64,000 bases of DNA from Clostridia bacterium (lineage in GTDB: Bacteria > Bacillota > Clostridia > UMGS1883 > UMGS1540): contig JAFSAU010000044.1 of the NCBI GenBank assembly GCA_017442155.1, positions 34,769 through 98,768 of the forward strand, given 5' to 3'. The notes beneath the pieces were generated by a model that searched no databases, was not told where the DNA came from, and was given only the letters and a program-made list of their open reading frames with translations. Every line of letters begins with the position of its first letter. Position 1 is the first letter of the stretch. This document shows positions 37,763 through 45,567 of this stretch, in pieces. Both the position numbers and the translations under genes were made by a program.

Positions 37763-39936
37763 ATAATCCGCCGATTGAACAGCAAATTACCGACACCCTG
37801 GAAAAAAACTACATGCCCTACGCCATGAGCGTTATTATTTCCCGTGCAATCCCGGAAATTGACGGTTTTAAGCCCTCTCACCGTAAGCTTCTTTATACAA
37901 TGTACAAAATGGGGTTGATTACCGGCACCCGGACGAAATCTGCCAACATTGTGGGACAGACGATGAAGCTGAATCCGCACGGGGATGCGGCTATTTATGA
38001 AACAATGGTACGTCTGACGGCGGGCAATGAAGCACTGCTCCACCCGTTTGTGGACTCAAAGGGAAACTTCGGTAAGCAGTATAGCCGTGACATGGCCTAT
38101 GCCGCGCCCCGTTACACAGAGGCGAAGCTGGATGCCATTTGTACGGAACTGTTCGGTGAGATTGATAAAAACACCGTAGATTTCACGGATAATTACGACG
38201 GAACCATGAAAGAGCCGGTGCTCCTTCCCGTTACATTTCCTACCATTCTGGTAAACCCCAATCAGGGCATTGCCGTTGGTATGGCCAGTAACATCTGCAG
38301 CTTCAATCTGCGGGAGCTTTGTGATGCAACCGTGGCGTTTCTGAAAAGCGAAAAAGCGGATTTGCGCGCCGTGATGCCCGCACCTGACTTTTCCACCGGT
38401 GCATATCTCATTCTGAATGAGGAGGAAATGGACCGGATTTATGAGACCGGCCGCGGCAGCTTCCGTCTCCGTGCCAGATATAACTACGATAAAAAGAATA
38501 ACTGTATTGAAATATATGAAATTCCGTACACCACAGCCACGGAAGTGATTATCGACCGGGTGGTGGACCTAATAAAAAACAACAAAATCCGTGAAATTAC
38601 GGATATCCGTGATGAGACGGACCTGGGCGGTCTGAAGCTGACAATTGACCTCAAACGCGGCACCGACCCGGATAAGCTGATGGCACGTCTGTATAAGCTG
38701 ACCCCGCTGGAGGATTCCTTCAACTGTAACTTCAACATTCTGATTGACGGACAGCCGCGGGTCATGGGCGTACGGGAAATCCTGAAGGAGTGGACCCGGT
38801 TTCGCCGGGGCTGTATCTGCCGCCGTCTGGAATTTGATATCAAAAACAAGAAAGATAAACTGCATCTTCTGTTAGGCCTTAAAAAAATCCTGCTGGATAT
38901 CGACAAGGCCATCCGCATTGTGCGGGAAACGGAACTGGATGAAGAGGTCGTACCAAACCTTATGGCCGGCTTCGGAATTGATAAGGTGCAGGCTGAATTT
39001 GTGGCAGAAATCAAACTACGTAATCTCAATAAGCAGTACATTTTAAAACGCACTGCGGAAACGGATGCACTGGCCGGGGAAATCGAAAAGCTTTCCTATA
39101 TTCTGTCAAATGATAACGAGGTGAAGAAGCTGATTATCGCTTCTTTGAAAGAAACGGCCAAGAAGTACGGCAAAGACAGAAAAACAGAGATTATTTCCGG
39201 TGACGATGTGGAAACCGTAAGCGTAGCAGAAGAGGTGGAGGATTATAATCTCAAAATTTTCTTCACCAAGGAAAACTACTTTAAAAAGATTTCCTTGGTT
39301 TCGCTCCGGTCGGCCGGAGACCAGAAGCTGAAGGAGGACGATGTAATCATTTCGGAATTTGAGGCCTCCAACCGCTGGGATGTGCTTCTGTTCAGTAACC
39401 AGCAGAACGTATATAAAATGCGTCTTTCGGATATTAACGACTGCAAGGCAAGCGCAATGGGTGAGTACCTCCCCAATCTTCTGGGTCTTACAGGGGATGA
39501 GCGGATTGTTTACGCCGTACCCACCGACAAATATACCGGGTATATGCTTTTCAGCTTTGAAAACGGCAAGGTGGCCAAAACCGAAATGCAAAGCTATGCC
39601 ACGAAGCTGAACAGAAAGAAGCTGACCAGTGCTTACAGCGGTGCGTCTCCGCTCATTGACGTACTGTATGTGGCTGAGGATGCGCTTGTTACGCTTTACA
39701 GCACCTCCGGGAAGCTGCTTACCTTCCACACGGAGAATCTGGAGGCTAAATCCACCCGTGCCACACAGGGGGTGCAGGTGATGCGGATGCGAAAAGGACA
39801 TACTCTGTCAGCTATGCAGCCTGCAACAGAGGAAACCCTGCAGTATAAAAGCCGGAATATTCCCTCCGGCGGGTACTATCCGGCCGCAGATGAGGCGGAT
39901 GGCAGTGATGACGATGGACAGCTCTCACTGTTCTGA
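37759..39936 (+). CDS. Type II DNA topoisomerase subunit A (ParC/GyrA family)
   Basis: This 725-residue DNA-cleaving subunit has YAMSVIISRAIPEIDGFKPS and HRKLLYTMYKMG at the winged-helix start, the LNPHGDAAIYE segment, and the catalytic tyrosine Tyr119 in AAPRYTEAKL. A coiled-coil/tower region (to about 480) and a C-terminal beta-pinwheel (about 500-700) follow. The GyrA box (QRRGG(K/R)G) typical of gyrase is not seen, which favours a topoisomerase IV-like role. The B subunit is not adjacent. Translation is coupled to the esterase by an ATGA overlap, with GGAGG upstream. Confidence 0.88.
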   Translation: MNNPPIEQQITDTLEKNYMPYAMSVIISRAIPEIDGFKPSHRKLLYTMYKMGLITGTRTKSANIVGQTMKLNPHGDAAIYETMVRLTAGNEALLHPFVDSKGNFGKQYSRDMAYAAPRYTEAKLDAICTELFGEIDKNTVDFTDNYDGTMKEPVLLPVTFPTILVNPNQGIAVGMASNICSFNLRELCDATVAFLKSEKADLRAVMPAPDFSTGAYLILNEEEMDRIYETGRGSFRLRARYNYDKKNNCIEIYEIPYTTATEVIIDRVVDLIKNNKIREITDIRDETDLGGLKLTIDLKRGTDPDKLMARLYKLTPLEDSFNCNFNILIDGQPRVMGVREILKEWTRFRRGCICRRLEFDIKNKKDKLHLLLGLKKILLDIDKAIRIVRETELDEEVVPNLMAGFGIDKVQAEFVAEIKLRNLNKQYILKRTAETDALAGEIEKLSYILSNDNEVKKLIIASLKETAKKYGKDRKTEIISGDDVETVSVAEEVEDYNLKIFFTKENYFKKISLVSLRSAGDQKLKEDDVIISEFEASNRWDVLLFSNQQNVYKMRLSDINDCKASAMGEYLPNLLGLTGDERIVYAVPTDKYTGYMLFSFENGKVAKTEMQSYATKLNRKKLTSAYSGASPLIDVLYVAEDALVTLYSTSGKLLTFHTENLEAKSTRATQGVQVMRMRKGHTLSAMQPATEETLQYKSRNIPSGGYYPAADEADGSDDDGQLSLF

Positions 39937-39950
39937 TTCCTGCAAAATGA

Positions 39951-39980
39951 AGGCTCCTGCTGTTTGGCGGGAGCCTTTTG
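39951..39980 (+). terminator. Terminator after the topoisomerase operon
   Basis: A 10-bp stem (aggctcctgc/gcgggagcct, one G-U pair) with a six-base loop is followed by TTTTGG. Confidence 0.8.
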
Positions 39981-40128
39981 GCTTATGATGAAGACCTATA
40001 ACTCGATTTTCTGTGAAATGGACTTTTCAGCCTATTTTTAAAAAGAATTTAAGATTAGTATTTGGCTATTTGCAAAAAGCTGATTGTGTTGACTAAAAGC
40101 ATTAAACTACAAAAAGCACTATCAAAAC

Positions 40129-40573
40129 GCCTCCCTTGTGTAAAGGGAGGTGGGTTGCGTAGCAACTCGGAGGGATTGTAATGGACTATAAACACAATAA
40201 AGAAATTGTACCACTTGCAAAAACGCTACGAAAGAATATGACAAAAGAAGAAAAACACCTTTGGTATGATTACTTGAGAGAATATCCTATAAGGTTTATA
40301 AGACAGAAAGTTATAGGGAAATATATTGTTGATTTTTATTGTGCCAAGGCAAAGCTTGTCATTGAACTGGATGGCTCACAACATTATGAGGACAAAGAGA
40401 TAGAAAAAGATGCTTTGAGAACTGAGTTTTTAGAACAATATGGATTGAAAGTTATAAGAATATCAAATCTTGATATAAACAAAAACTTTAAGGGAGTATG
40501 TATATTTATTAATAATGAAGTCAAGCAATCCCTCAGTCAACTTCGTTGACAGCTCCCTTTACACAAGGGAGCC
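40129..40573. mobile_element. DUF559 element bounded by imperfect 48-bp inverted repeats
   Basis: The left end (40129-40178) begins cctcccttgtgtaaaggg and the right end (40526-40573), read on the other strand, begins gctcccttgtgtaaaggg. Both finish with gagggattg or nearly so. Each arm contains internal palindromes (cctccctt...aagggagg; gttgcgtagcaac / gtcaacgaagttgac). The only gene inside is a Vsr-like endonuclease of 122 residues whose last codons run into the right arm. Similar DUF559 genes bounded by such repeats are common in gut Firmicutes, so this is probably a small repeat-type mobile unit. No clear target duplication is visible. Confidence 0.6.
40181..40549 (+). CDS. DUF559 domain protein, Vsr/PD-(D/E)XK endonuclease-like
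   Basis: This 122-residue protein has LRKNMTKEEKHLWYDYLREY, FIRQKVIGKYIVDFYC and LVIELDGSQHYE-x-KE; the Asp, Glu and Gln/His positions fit the very-short-patch-repair endonuclease fold. Its base composition is much more AT-rich than the preceding topoisomerase gene. The start lies directly after the left inverted repeat, whose GGAGGGA serves as ribosome-binding site, and the stop codon is inside the right repeat. It may help the element move, but the biochemical role is unknown. Confidence 0.85.
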   Translation: MDYKHNKEIVPLAKTLRKNMTKEEKHLWYDYLREYPIRFIRQKVIGKYIVDFYCAKAKLVIELDGSQHYEDKEIEKDALRTEFLEQYGLKVIRISNLDINKNFKGVCIFINNEVKQSLSQLR

Positions 40574-40698
40574 TTTGAATAAGTGTCATTTATAAGTATC
40601 GGAAACATTCGGAAGATTTTCCGACCGCACTATTTTTGTTGATTTTACCCCTTAAAAAGCATAGTTTTTTAGAAAAATTAAAGGGCATAAGGGGGTAA

Positions 40699-40904
40699 AT
40701 GGCCAAAAGTGTTGGTTTTTCCTTCCTCGGAGATATCTACCAGAAGGAGCTTGCCACAACAGGGCGCATTGCTGAAAAAGGAGTAATCCCTTTGACAGAT
40801 ATGTATATTTTTTGGGTAATAAACGCACAATTATTGATAGTGAATGGTTATTAATTGTTTTTAAAGATAATTTGGTAGTCAATTATGAAATGACGACAGA
40901 CTAA
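40699..40904 (+). pseudogene. Broken small gene (two frames), unknown
   Basis: An ATG at 40699 behind AGGGGG opens 51 codons (MAKSVGFSFLGDIYQKELAT...). From about 40803 the next frame reads VYFLGNKRTIIDSEWLLIVF and KDNLVVNYEMTTD, ending at TAA 40904. A proper terminator follows at 40933. Together they look like one small protein with a frameshift near 40800, its C-terminus resembling short lipoprotein/BamE-like tails. This is weak evidence and the family is not established. Confidence 0.35.
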
Positions 40905-40932
40905 TAAAATGGTAAGTAAATATTTATTATAG

Positions 40933-40959
40933 GGTAAAGTGATAAACTTTACCTTTTTT
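40933..40959 (+). terminator. Terminator after the broken small gene
   Basis: Stem ggtaaagt/actttacc with a five-base loop, then six T residues. Confidence 0.75.
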
Positions 40960-41045
40960 CTTTATCCAAAAATTAGTTTTTTTGCGAAATCTCAACGAAA
41001 AAATTATTCCACAGAAAACATAGTTATGGGGATGAAGAAAAAACA

Positions 41046-41074
41046 TTGACAAAACCGGAAAAATATGCTATACT
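41046..41074 (+). promoter_or_regulatory. Sigma-A promoter of the 6S RNA candidate
   Basis: TTGACA (41046-41051), a 17-base spacer and TATACT (41069-41074). The predicted start at about 41081 falls on the first base of a long closing stem. Confidence 0.8.
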
Positions 41075-41079
41075 GTATC

Positions 41080-41250
41080 CTGCAAAACAAATCTGAATAG
41101 CGATAAAAAGGAAGAGCTCTATTTTTTATGGGGTTTTTGTCTCCATTTTCTAATTTTGGATTGGTGCGATCGAATTTGGTAAAAACGTAAATTCCAATCG
41201 TGCCGGTTCTAAGGGTTTTTCTTTATTATCGCAGATTTGTTTTGCAGCAA
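41080..41250 (+). ncRNA. ssrS: 6S RNA candidate
   Basis: The transcript from the strong promoter at 41046 has a perfect 16-bp closing stem (ctgcaaaacaaatctg at 41080-41095 with cagatttgttttgcag at 41232-41247). It continues through cgataa/ttatcg after a five-base bulge. A large unpaired middle follows, and a terminal hairpin around ggtgcgat...atcgtgcc closes it. A rod of about 170 nucleotides with a central bubble is the hallmark of 6S RNA, which binds sigma-A RNA polymerase by mimicking an open promoter. A terminator follows at 41270. No coding frame fits. Identification rests on structure only; another structured RNA is possible. Confidence 0.6.
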
Positions 41251-41269
41251 AAGGAGTTTGCGTTTTTCG

Positions 41270-41298
41270 TGCGCCAGCTCCGGTTGGCGCATTTTTTA
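41270..41298 (+). terminator. Terminator of the 6S RNA candidate
   Basis: Stem tgcgcca/tggcgca with an eight-base loop, followed by six T residues. Confidence 0.8.
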
Positions 41299-41341
41299 TG
41301 CGCCGAAAGGTTACCACACCAACACTACACACAACCTTATA

Positions 41342-41384
41342 AGAAGATGATGTGAGAAACGTTTTTTCACATCATCTTCTTTTA
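41342..41384. terminator. Second hairpin terminator
   Basis: A perfect 14-bp stem (agaagatgatgtga and complement) with an 11-base loop, followed by TTTAT. It insulates the carboxypeptidase gene from upstream transcription. Confidence 0.6.
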
Positions 41385-41495
41385 TGATATAATAAATACC
41401 TTGTTCATATTTATTTTTACGTTCTGGATATTTTTAATATCCCCTGTTTCATATTTTCCGCGCAAGCTCCATATAGTGAATGTGGAGGTGCGGAA

Positions 41496-42602
41496 ATGAA
41501 ACACTGGATACTTTTATTGATAATTTTTCTTCTTGTCCTGCCTGTGCAGGCAGAGGAATTACCGGAGATTTCGGCAAAAAGTGCAGTGGTGCTGGAATAT
41601 GCAACGGGAGCGGTTCCCTATGCAAAGAATGCGGAAAGCCGGTTGCCTATGGCGAGCACAACGAAAATCATGACGGCACTGGTAGCTCTTGAAAGCGGAA
41701 ACCCTTCGGATACGGTGACGATTGGCCCGAATGCTGTCGGAGTAGAGGGAAGCTCCATGTATCTGAAAGCAGGGGAACAAATGACGCTGGAGGAGCTTCT
41801 GTACGGGCTTATGCTTTCATCCGGCAATGATGCTGCCGTGGCGATTGCGGAACACATTGCAGGCAGTGAAGCGGCCTTCGCCGAGCGTATGACAGCCCGG
41901 GCGCAGGAGTTGGGCTGTATAAACACACAGTTTAAAAACGCGAACGGCCTCCCGGACGATGAACACTACACCACCGCACTGGAGCTTGCCCGCATAACGG
42001 GAAAGGCACTGGAACATGAAAAGTTCCGCGAAATCGTGTCTACAAAATCAAAGAGAATCGGTACGCGCACACTTTCGAATCATAATAAAATGCTGTCTCT
42101 TTACGAGGGAGCCGTCGGTGTGAAAACCGGCTACACAAAGGCCGCTGGCCGCACCCTGGTTTCAGCGGCAGAGAGGGACGGAATTACGCTGATTGCGGTC
42201 ACGCTGAATGCGCCGGATGATTGGGACGACCATACAAAAATGCTGGATTACAGTTTTTCCGGTATGGAGAGAAGAGTGATAACGAGAAAGAATACATATG
42301 CAGGCATTGTTCCGGTAGAGGGAGGCACTATGGAGGTGGTGCATATCTGTTTCGGAGCAGATTTTTCTTTGTCTGTAGTGAAAACGGCAGAAACGGAAAT
42401 TAAAATGAAGCTGCCGCCTTCGGTGCAGGCTCCGGTGGCGGCGGGACAGGAGGTGGGAAGCGGTGAGGTACTTGTAAACGGTGTGAAAATGGGAGAGGTC
42501 CCGCTTCTGACTGCGGCGGTGGTGGAGCAGGAAACTGCGCCTGCTTTCCGGGACTACCTGTACATGGTTTTTGTACGGTGGATAGCAATATACATAAAAT
42601 AA
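41496..42602 (+). CDS. D-alanyl-D-alanine carboxypeptidase (DacF-like PBP)
   Basis: This 368-residue exported penicillin-binding protein trims the terminal D-Ala of peptidoglycan. It has a signal peptide (residues 1-19, ending PVQA), the SxxK motif S54-T-T-K57, SGN in LMLSSGNDAAVA and KTG in GVKTGYTKAAGRTLVS. A beta-rich C-terminal domain ends with a hydrophobic YLYMVFVRWIAIYIK amphipathic anchor. This layout fits the DacF/PBP5 family of Firmicutes, some of which act during sporulation. The ATG follows TGGAGGTG. Confidence 0.92.
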   Translation: MKHWILLLIIFLLVLPVQAEELPEISAKSAVVLEYATGAVPYAKNAESRLPMASTTKIMTALVALESGNPSDTVTIGPNAVGVEGSSMYLKAGEQMTLEELLYGLMLSSGNDAAVAIAEHIAGSEAAFAERMTARAQELGCINTQFKNANGLPDDEHYTTALELARITGKALEHEKFREIVSTKSKRIGTRTLSNHNKMLSLYEGAVGVKTGYTKAAGRTLVSAAERDGITLIAVTLNAPDDWDDHTKMLDYSFSGMERRVITRKNTYAGIVPVEGGTMEVVHICFGADFSLSVVKTAETEIKMKLPPSVQAPVAAGQEVGSGEVLVNGVKMGEVPLLTAAVVEQETAPAFRDYLYMVFVRWIAIYIK

Positions 42603-42604
42603 AA

Positions 42605-42639
42605 GGGGCCTGTGACAGCGTAAAGGTATCACAGACCCC
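42605..42639 (-). terminator. Convergent terminator between carboxypeptidase and ADP-ribosylglycohydrolase
   Basis: Stem ggggcctgtga/tcacagacccc (one mismatch). On the minus strand it is followed by TTTTATTTTA, so it mainly serves the ADP-ribosylglycohydrolase gene. Confidence 0.7.
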
Positions 42640-42651
42640 GAAAAGATGGGT

Positions 42652-44439
42652 TTACAGCGTTCTTTCTATGGTGTCCAGCCACGTGGCACAGCCGAAGGTG
42701 GTAGAAAAACCGAAGAACATTTCCCCTGCCGCATGCTCCGGGAGCACGAGCTCAATTATATTGTCGGGACCGTTTCGGAGGGAAACAGTGGTGGCAGAAT
42801 AGCCCCGGTGAAAGGCGGGAACATAGGAGGAACCGTCACCGGAAAAAACGTTTTCTCCATTTATAAAAAGAATAAAGGGACGTGTTCCGGCGCAGGCAAT
42901 GCGTACATTTTTTTGGGCGGTTGCGTTTACCCGGGTTTTGTACCGGTACGCTCCTTCGGGAACGGGGAAATAAATGGAAGTCGCTTCATATACGGATTCG
43001 TTTCCGGCGGCATCCGTTACAAGCCACGGACATGAGATGGGGAGACCTGCTTCCAGGACAAAGGAAATGCCGTTTATGCAAAACCGCATTGTCAGCAGAT
43101 TTTTCTGCCCGCGAAGCCCCTGTATGGCATCCGGCGTAGCAGAAAAGGAAAGTAGCTTGCTTTCTCCGGGTACAAGGTCAAAGGAAAGAACAGAAGGGTG
43201 CACCTGCCATTTTTCGGGCACATAGAGCTGCACAGTACCGGACATGGCTTTGTCTGCACGTAATTTCAGACCGTATACCTTGCTTTTGCCCGGTTCTCCG
43301 GCCACTTCCTCCGGGTAAACCAGACTTACAAGGCAGGGAAGCCCTGTAAGAAGCGATTCCCGGTCTCCCACGTTCCAGGCATACAGACTTTCAAAATCAT
43401 CCGTCCAGCTGTCAGCAAGCTTTACTTCCGGCAGAGAGTCCGGAGCTGTAATCTGTATTCCTGTGCGGTAGTAGTCTTGTACATGGAGAGCAGTGGCCAT
43501 AATGGTATCGCAAAACTGACGGATTGTATTTCCGTTATGCATGTTTACAATACAGGGCGAGAGCACCAGATTGTCGCCAATGGGCTTTGTCCATTTTGTA
43601 TCAATGTCATCCGGTTTCATGATGCCAAAAATAGAACCGACAGTCGCACCGGTACAGTCTGCATCATATCCTAAGGATACAGCCGTACAGATAGCCTTGT
43701 CGAAGCTTCCGTCAGATGCTATTAAGGCAAGAAGAACAAAGGAAATGTTAATGGTCACATCGGTAAAGTTGTCAGAGGGATACGTATCTAATATGTAACT
43801 TCTCACTGCAAGAACATCGTTTGTTTCTTTGTATAGACGCAGAACATCACTGAATACGCTATAAAGTTTACTTTTTTCATCTACGAAAGACAGCCCGGTT
43901 TGAACAAGTTTTTCTAAGTCATCTTCGACAAAAGCCGCACTTTCCACGGCGGCCAGGAACATTTCGGCATATATGCCGTCTCCCGTATGATCGGTACATG
44001 CATCCTCGCGGGCAAGAAGGGCGGCAAGCGCGGGATTGGCCGGGGCAAGACATGCCCATAGCTCGCTGCGGATAGCACCTCCCATACCGCTATGGAATTT
44101 ATTACGGTATTGCCCGGAAAGCGGACCCCGTAAACCAAGCTGATGATTTGCAACAGCCACACTGTATTCATCCGGCGCGCTGTCCTCCAAATGATGCCGC
44201 CAGATTTCTCCGATATGATGCCGTGACACGGGGAGACCGGTGCGGAGAAGGGTTTCCAGGTTTACTACCTGCAAATCCAGGTCATCGTTGGGGAGCATTT
44301 CGGTGGGAACGGGGTCATAGTATGTAATGGGATTGACATTTTTCTTCCCTTCAAAGGGCATTCCAAGTGTGCCGCCCACACATTTGCCGGTAAAACAGCC
44401 GTACACCTTTTTCTTATACACTTCAAAATTCAAATCCAT
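42652..44439 (-). CDS. ADP-ribosylglycohydrolase-family protein with C-terminal beta domain
   Basis: This 595-residue protein has an ADP-ribosylglycohydrolase fold (about 1-330): GCFTGKCVGGTLGMPFEG, PNDDLDLQVV with a metal-binding Asp pair, and SLGYDADCTGATVGSIFG with the second Asp pair. The second half (about 350-595) is an unassigned pair of beta-sandwich domains. Family members remove ADP-ribose or act on nucleosides and glycosides. The length and added sandwiches are like those of sugar-locus members rather than DraG. The ATG at 44439 is chosen behind GGAGG. Divergent from an AraC gene that may control it. Confidence 0.8.
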   Translation of the reverse strand: MDLNFEVYKKKVYGCFTGKCVGGTLGMPFEGKKNVNPITYYDPVPTEMLPNDDLDLQVVNLETLLRTGLPVSRHHIGEIWRHHLEDSAPDEYSVAVANHQLGLRGPLSGQYRNKFHSGMGGAIRSELWACLAPANPALAALLAREDACTDHTGDGIYAEMFLAAVESAAFVEDDLEKLVQTGLSFVDEKSKLYSVFSDVLRLYKETNDVLAVRSYILDTYPSDNFTDVTINISFVLLALIASDGSFDKAICTAVSLGYDADCTGATVGSIFGIMKPDDIDTKWTKPIGDNLVLSPCIVNMHNGNTIRQFCDTIMATALHVQDYYRTGIQITAPDSLPEVKLADSWTDDFESLYAWNVGDRESLLTGLPCLVSLVYPEEVAGEPGKSKVYGLKLRADKAMSGTVQLYVPEKWQVHPSVLSFDLVPGESKLLSFSATPDAIQGLRGQKNLLTMRFCINGISFVLEAGLPISCPWLVTDAAGNESVYEATSIYFPVPEGAYRYKTRVNATAQKNVRIACAGTRPFILFINGENVFSGDGSSYVPAFHRGYSATTVSLRNGPDNIIELVLPEHAAGEMFFGFSTTFGCATWLDTIERTL

Positions 44440-44459
44440 TCTAAAACCTCCTTTTTTAT

Positions 44460-44488
44460 AGTATACCAAATCGAAATCCGCTTGTAAA
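44460..44488 (-). promoter_or_regulatory. Promoter of the ADP-ribosylglycohydrolase gene
   Basis: On the minus strand TTTACA (44483-44488), 17 bases, TATACT (44460-44465). It faces away from the AraC promoter at 44511-44539, with 22 bases between the two -35 boxes. Confidence 0.7.
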
Positions 44489-44510
44489 TGATGTATGTAT
44501 GCGAATTACA

Positions 44511-44539
44511 TTGACTTTTCTTTACATCTGTGCTATAGT
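44511..44539 (+). promoter_or_regulatory. Promoter of the AraC gene at 44556
   Basis: TTGACT (44511-44516), 17 bases, TATAGT (44534-44539), 16 bases before the ATG, so the leader is very short. Confidence 0.75.
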
Positions 44540-44555
44540 AAAAAAGGTGATTGTG

Positions 44556-45455
44556 ATGAAAAAATACAGTATAGAAATAAAAAAACTGCAGGAAGCGGCC
44601 AGGACAGAGGCTCTGGAAATTACGGAAATGGACCGGTTTTGTACATATCCGAAACAAAATGTGGCGGCGTGTATACACCCGTCTGCCTACTTTGGGGCGT
44701 ATCATGTCCATGACTTCTTCGAGATAAACTATGTGCAGAAGGGAAGCTGTATTAACTTCGTAGAGGGACAGACAATTTTTATGGAAGAAGGCTCCTTGCT
44801 ATGGATGCATACCGGCACGTTTCATACGCTCTATGCACCGAAGGAAAGTGTGATTTATAATTTTTTATTGCGGAAGGACTGGTTTTACGAAACGGTGTGC
44901 CATTACCCGTTGCCGGACAGCCCTGCGGGAAGGTTTGCCTCCGAGGCGCAGGAGAAGGCGTATCCGCGGTATCTCTTATATGCGCCTGCGCCGCAACGGG
45001 CGCGGAAAACCGCAGAAAAGCTGTACGATACTAAGTCCGGGAATCCGCTTCTCCTGGAAAGCAATATGCTTGTGTTGGTGACGGTACTTTTGGAATCGGA
45101 GACAGGCAGTCTTTCGGAGGTGCGGGGGACGAGCGACGAGACGATGCTTGAGATGCTGTCTTATATCAGTGCCCAGTATGAGACGGTAACGCTCGGAACT
45201 CTCGCGGCAGCGGCCGGCTATTCGCCGACACATGTTTGCAGACTGTTCAGGAAAAACCTGGGGAAAAGCTTTGGTGAGGTTGTGGTGGAAATCCGTCTGC
45301 GTCATGCAGAAACGCTGCTGCTTCATACAAAACGGACGGTGGCGGATATTGCCGTGCAGGTAGGATTTGAAAGCCCGGAGCATTTCAGCCGTCTCTTTAA
45401 AAAGAGAGTGGGGACAAGCCCGGGAAGATACCGGGCAGAAAGGCAGAACAGGTGA
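44556..45455 (+). CDS. AraC-family transcriptional regulator
   Basis: This 299-residue regulator has a cupin-type sensor (HVHDFFEINYVQKGSCINF, then GSLLWMHTGTFHTLYA) and a C-terminal AraC domain (about 200-295) with LGTLAAAAGYSPTHVCRLFR, TVADIAVQVGFESPEHFSRL and GTSPGRYRAERQ. The ATG at 44556 is chosen because AAAAAGGTGA precedes it and the promoter ends just upstream. It is divergent from the ADP-ribosylglycohydrolase gene and followed by an SGNH hydrolase, both plausible targets. Confidence 0.85.
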   Translation: MKKYSIEIKKLQEAARTEALEITEMDRFCTYPKQNVAACIHPSAYFGAYHVHDFFEINYVQKGSCINFVEGQTIFMEEGSLLWMHTGTFHTLYAPKESVIYNFLLRKDWFYETVCHYPLPDSPAGRFASEAQEKAYPRYLLYAPAPQRARKTAEKLYDTKSGNPLLLESNMLVLVTVLLESETGSLSEVRGTSDETMLEMLSYISAQYETVTLGTLAAAAGYSPTHVCRLFRKNLGKSFGEVVVEIRLRHAETLLLHTKRTVADIAVQVGFESPEHFSRLFKKRVGTSPGRYRAERQNR

Positions 45456-45457
45456 GG

Positions 45458-45512
45458 AATCCTGCACCCCAAAATTATCGGCAGAAATCCTGCACCTCAA
45501 AATTTTCGGCAG
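45458..45512. repeat. Two tandem copies of a 27-base sequence
   Basis: Copies at 45458-45484 and 45486-45512 (aatcctgcaccycaaaatt, then wtcggcag) differ at two positions. They fill the gap between the AraC stop and the SGNH hydrolase start, and a direct-repeat arrangement suits an AraC-type binding site. Confidence 0.5.
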
Positions 45513-45567
45513 GTCTTGCATTGGGGGCGGGAATATGATATACTATTCCGAAAAGGAGCGGACGATA

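Noticed and set aside
40652..40882. Minus-strand 76-codon frame in the gene-poor region
   Set aside because: No start signal; the plus strand of the same stretch reads more like protein and has the matching terminator.
41080..41300. Structured RNA considered as a T-box or riboswitch
   Set aside because: No gene follows before two terminators, there is no T-box sequence or specifier arrangement, and the long closing stem with open centre fits 6S RNA better.
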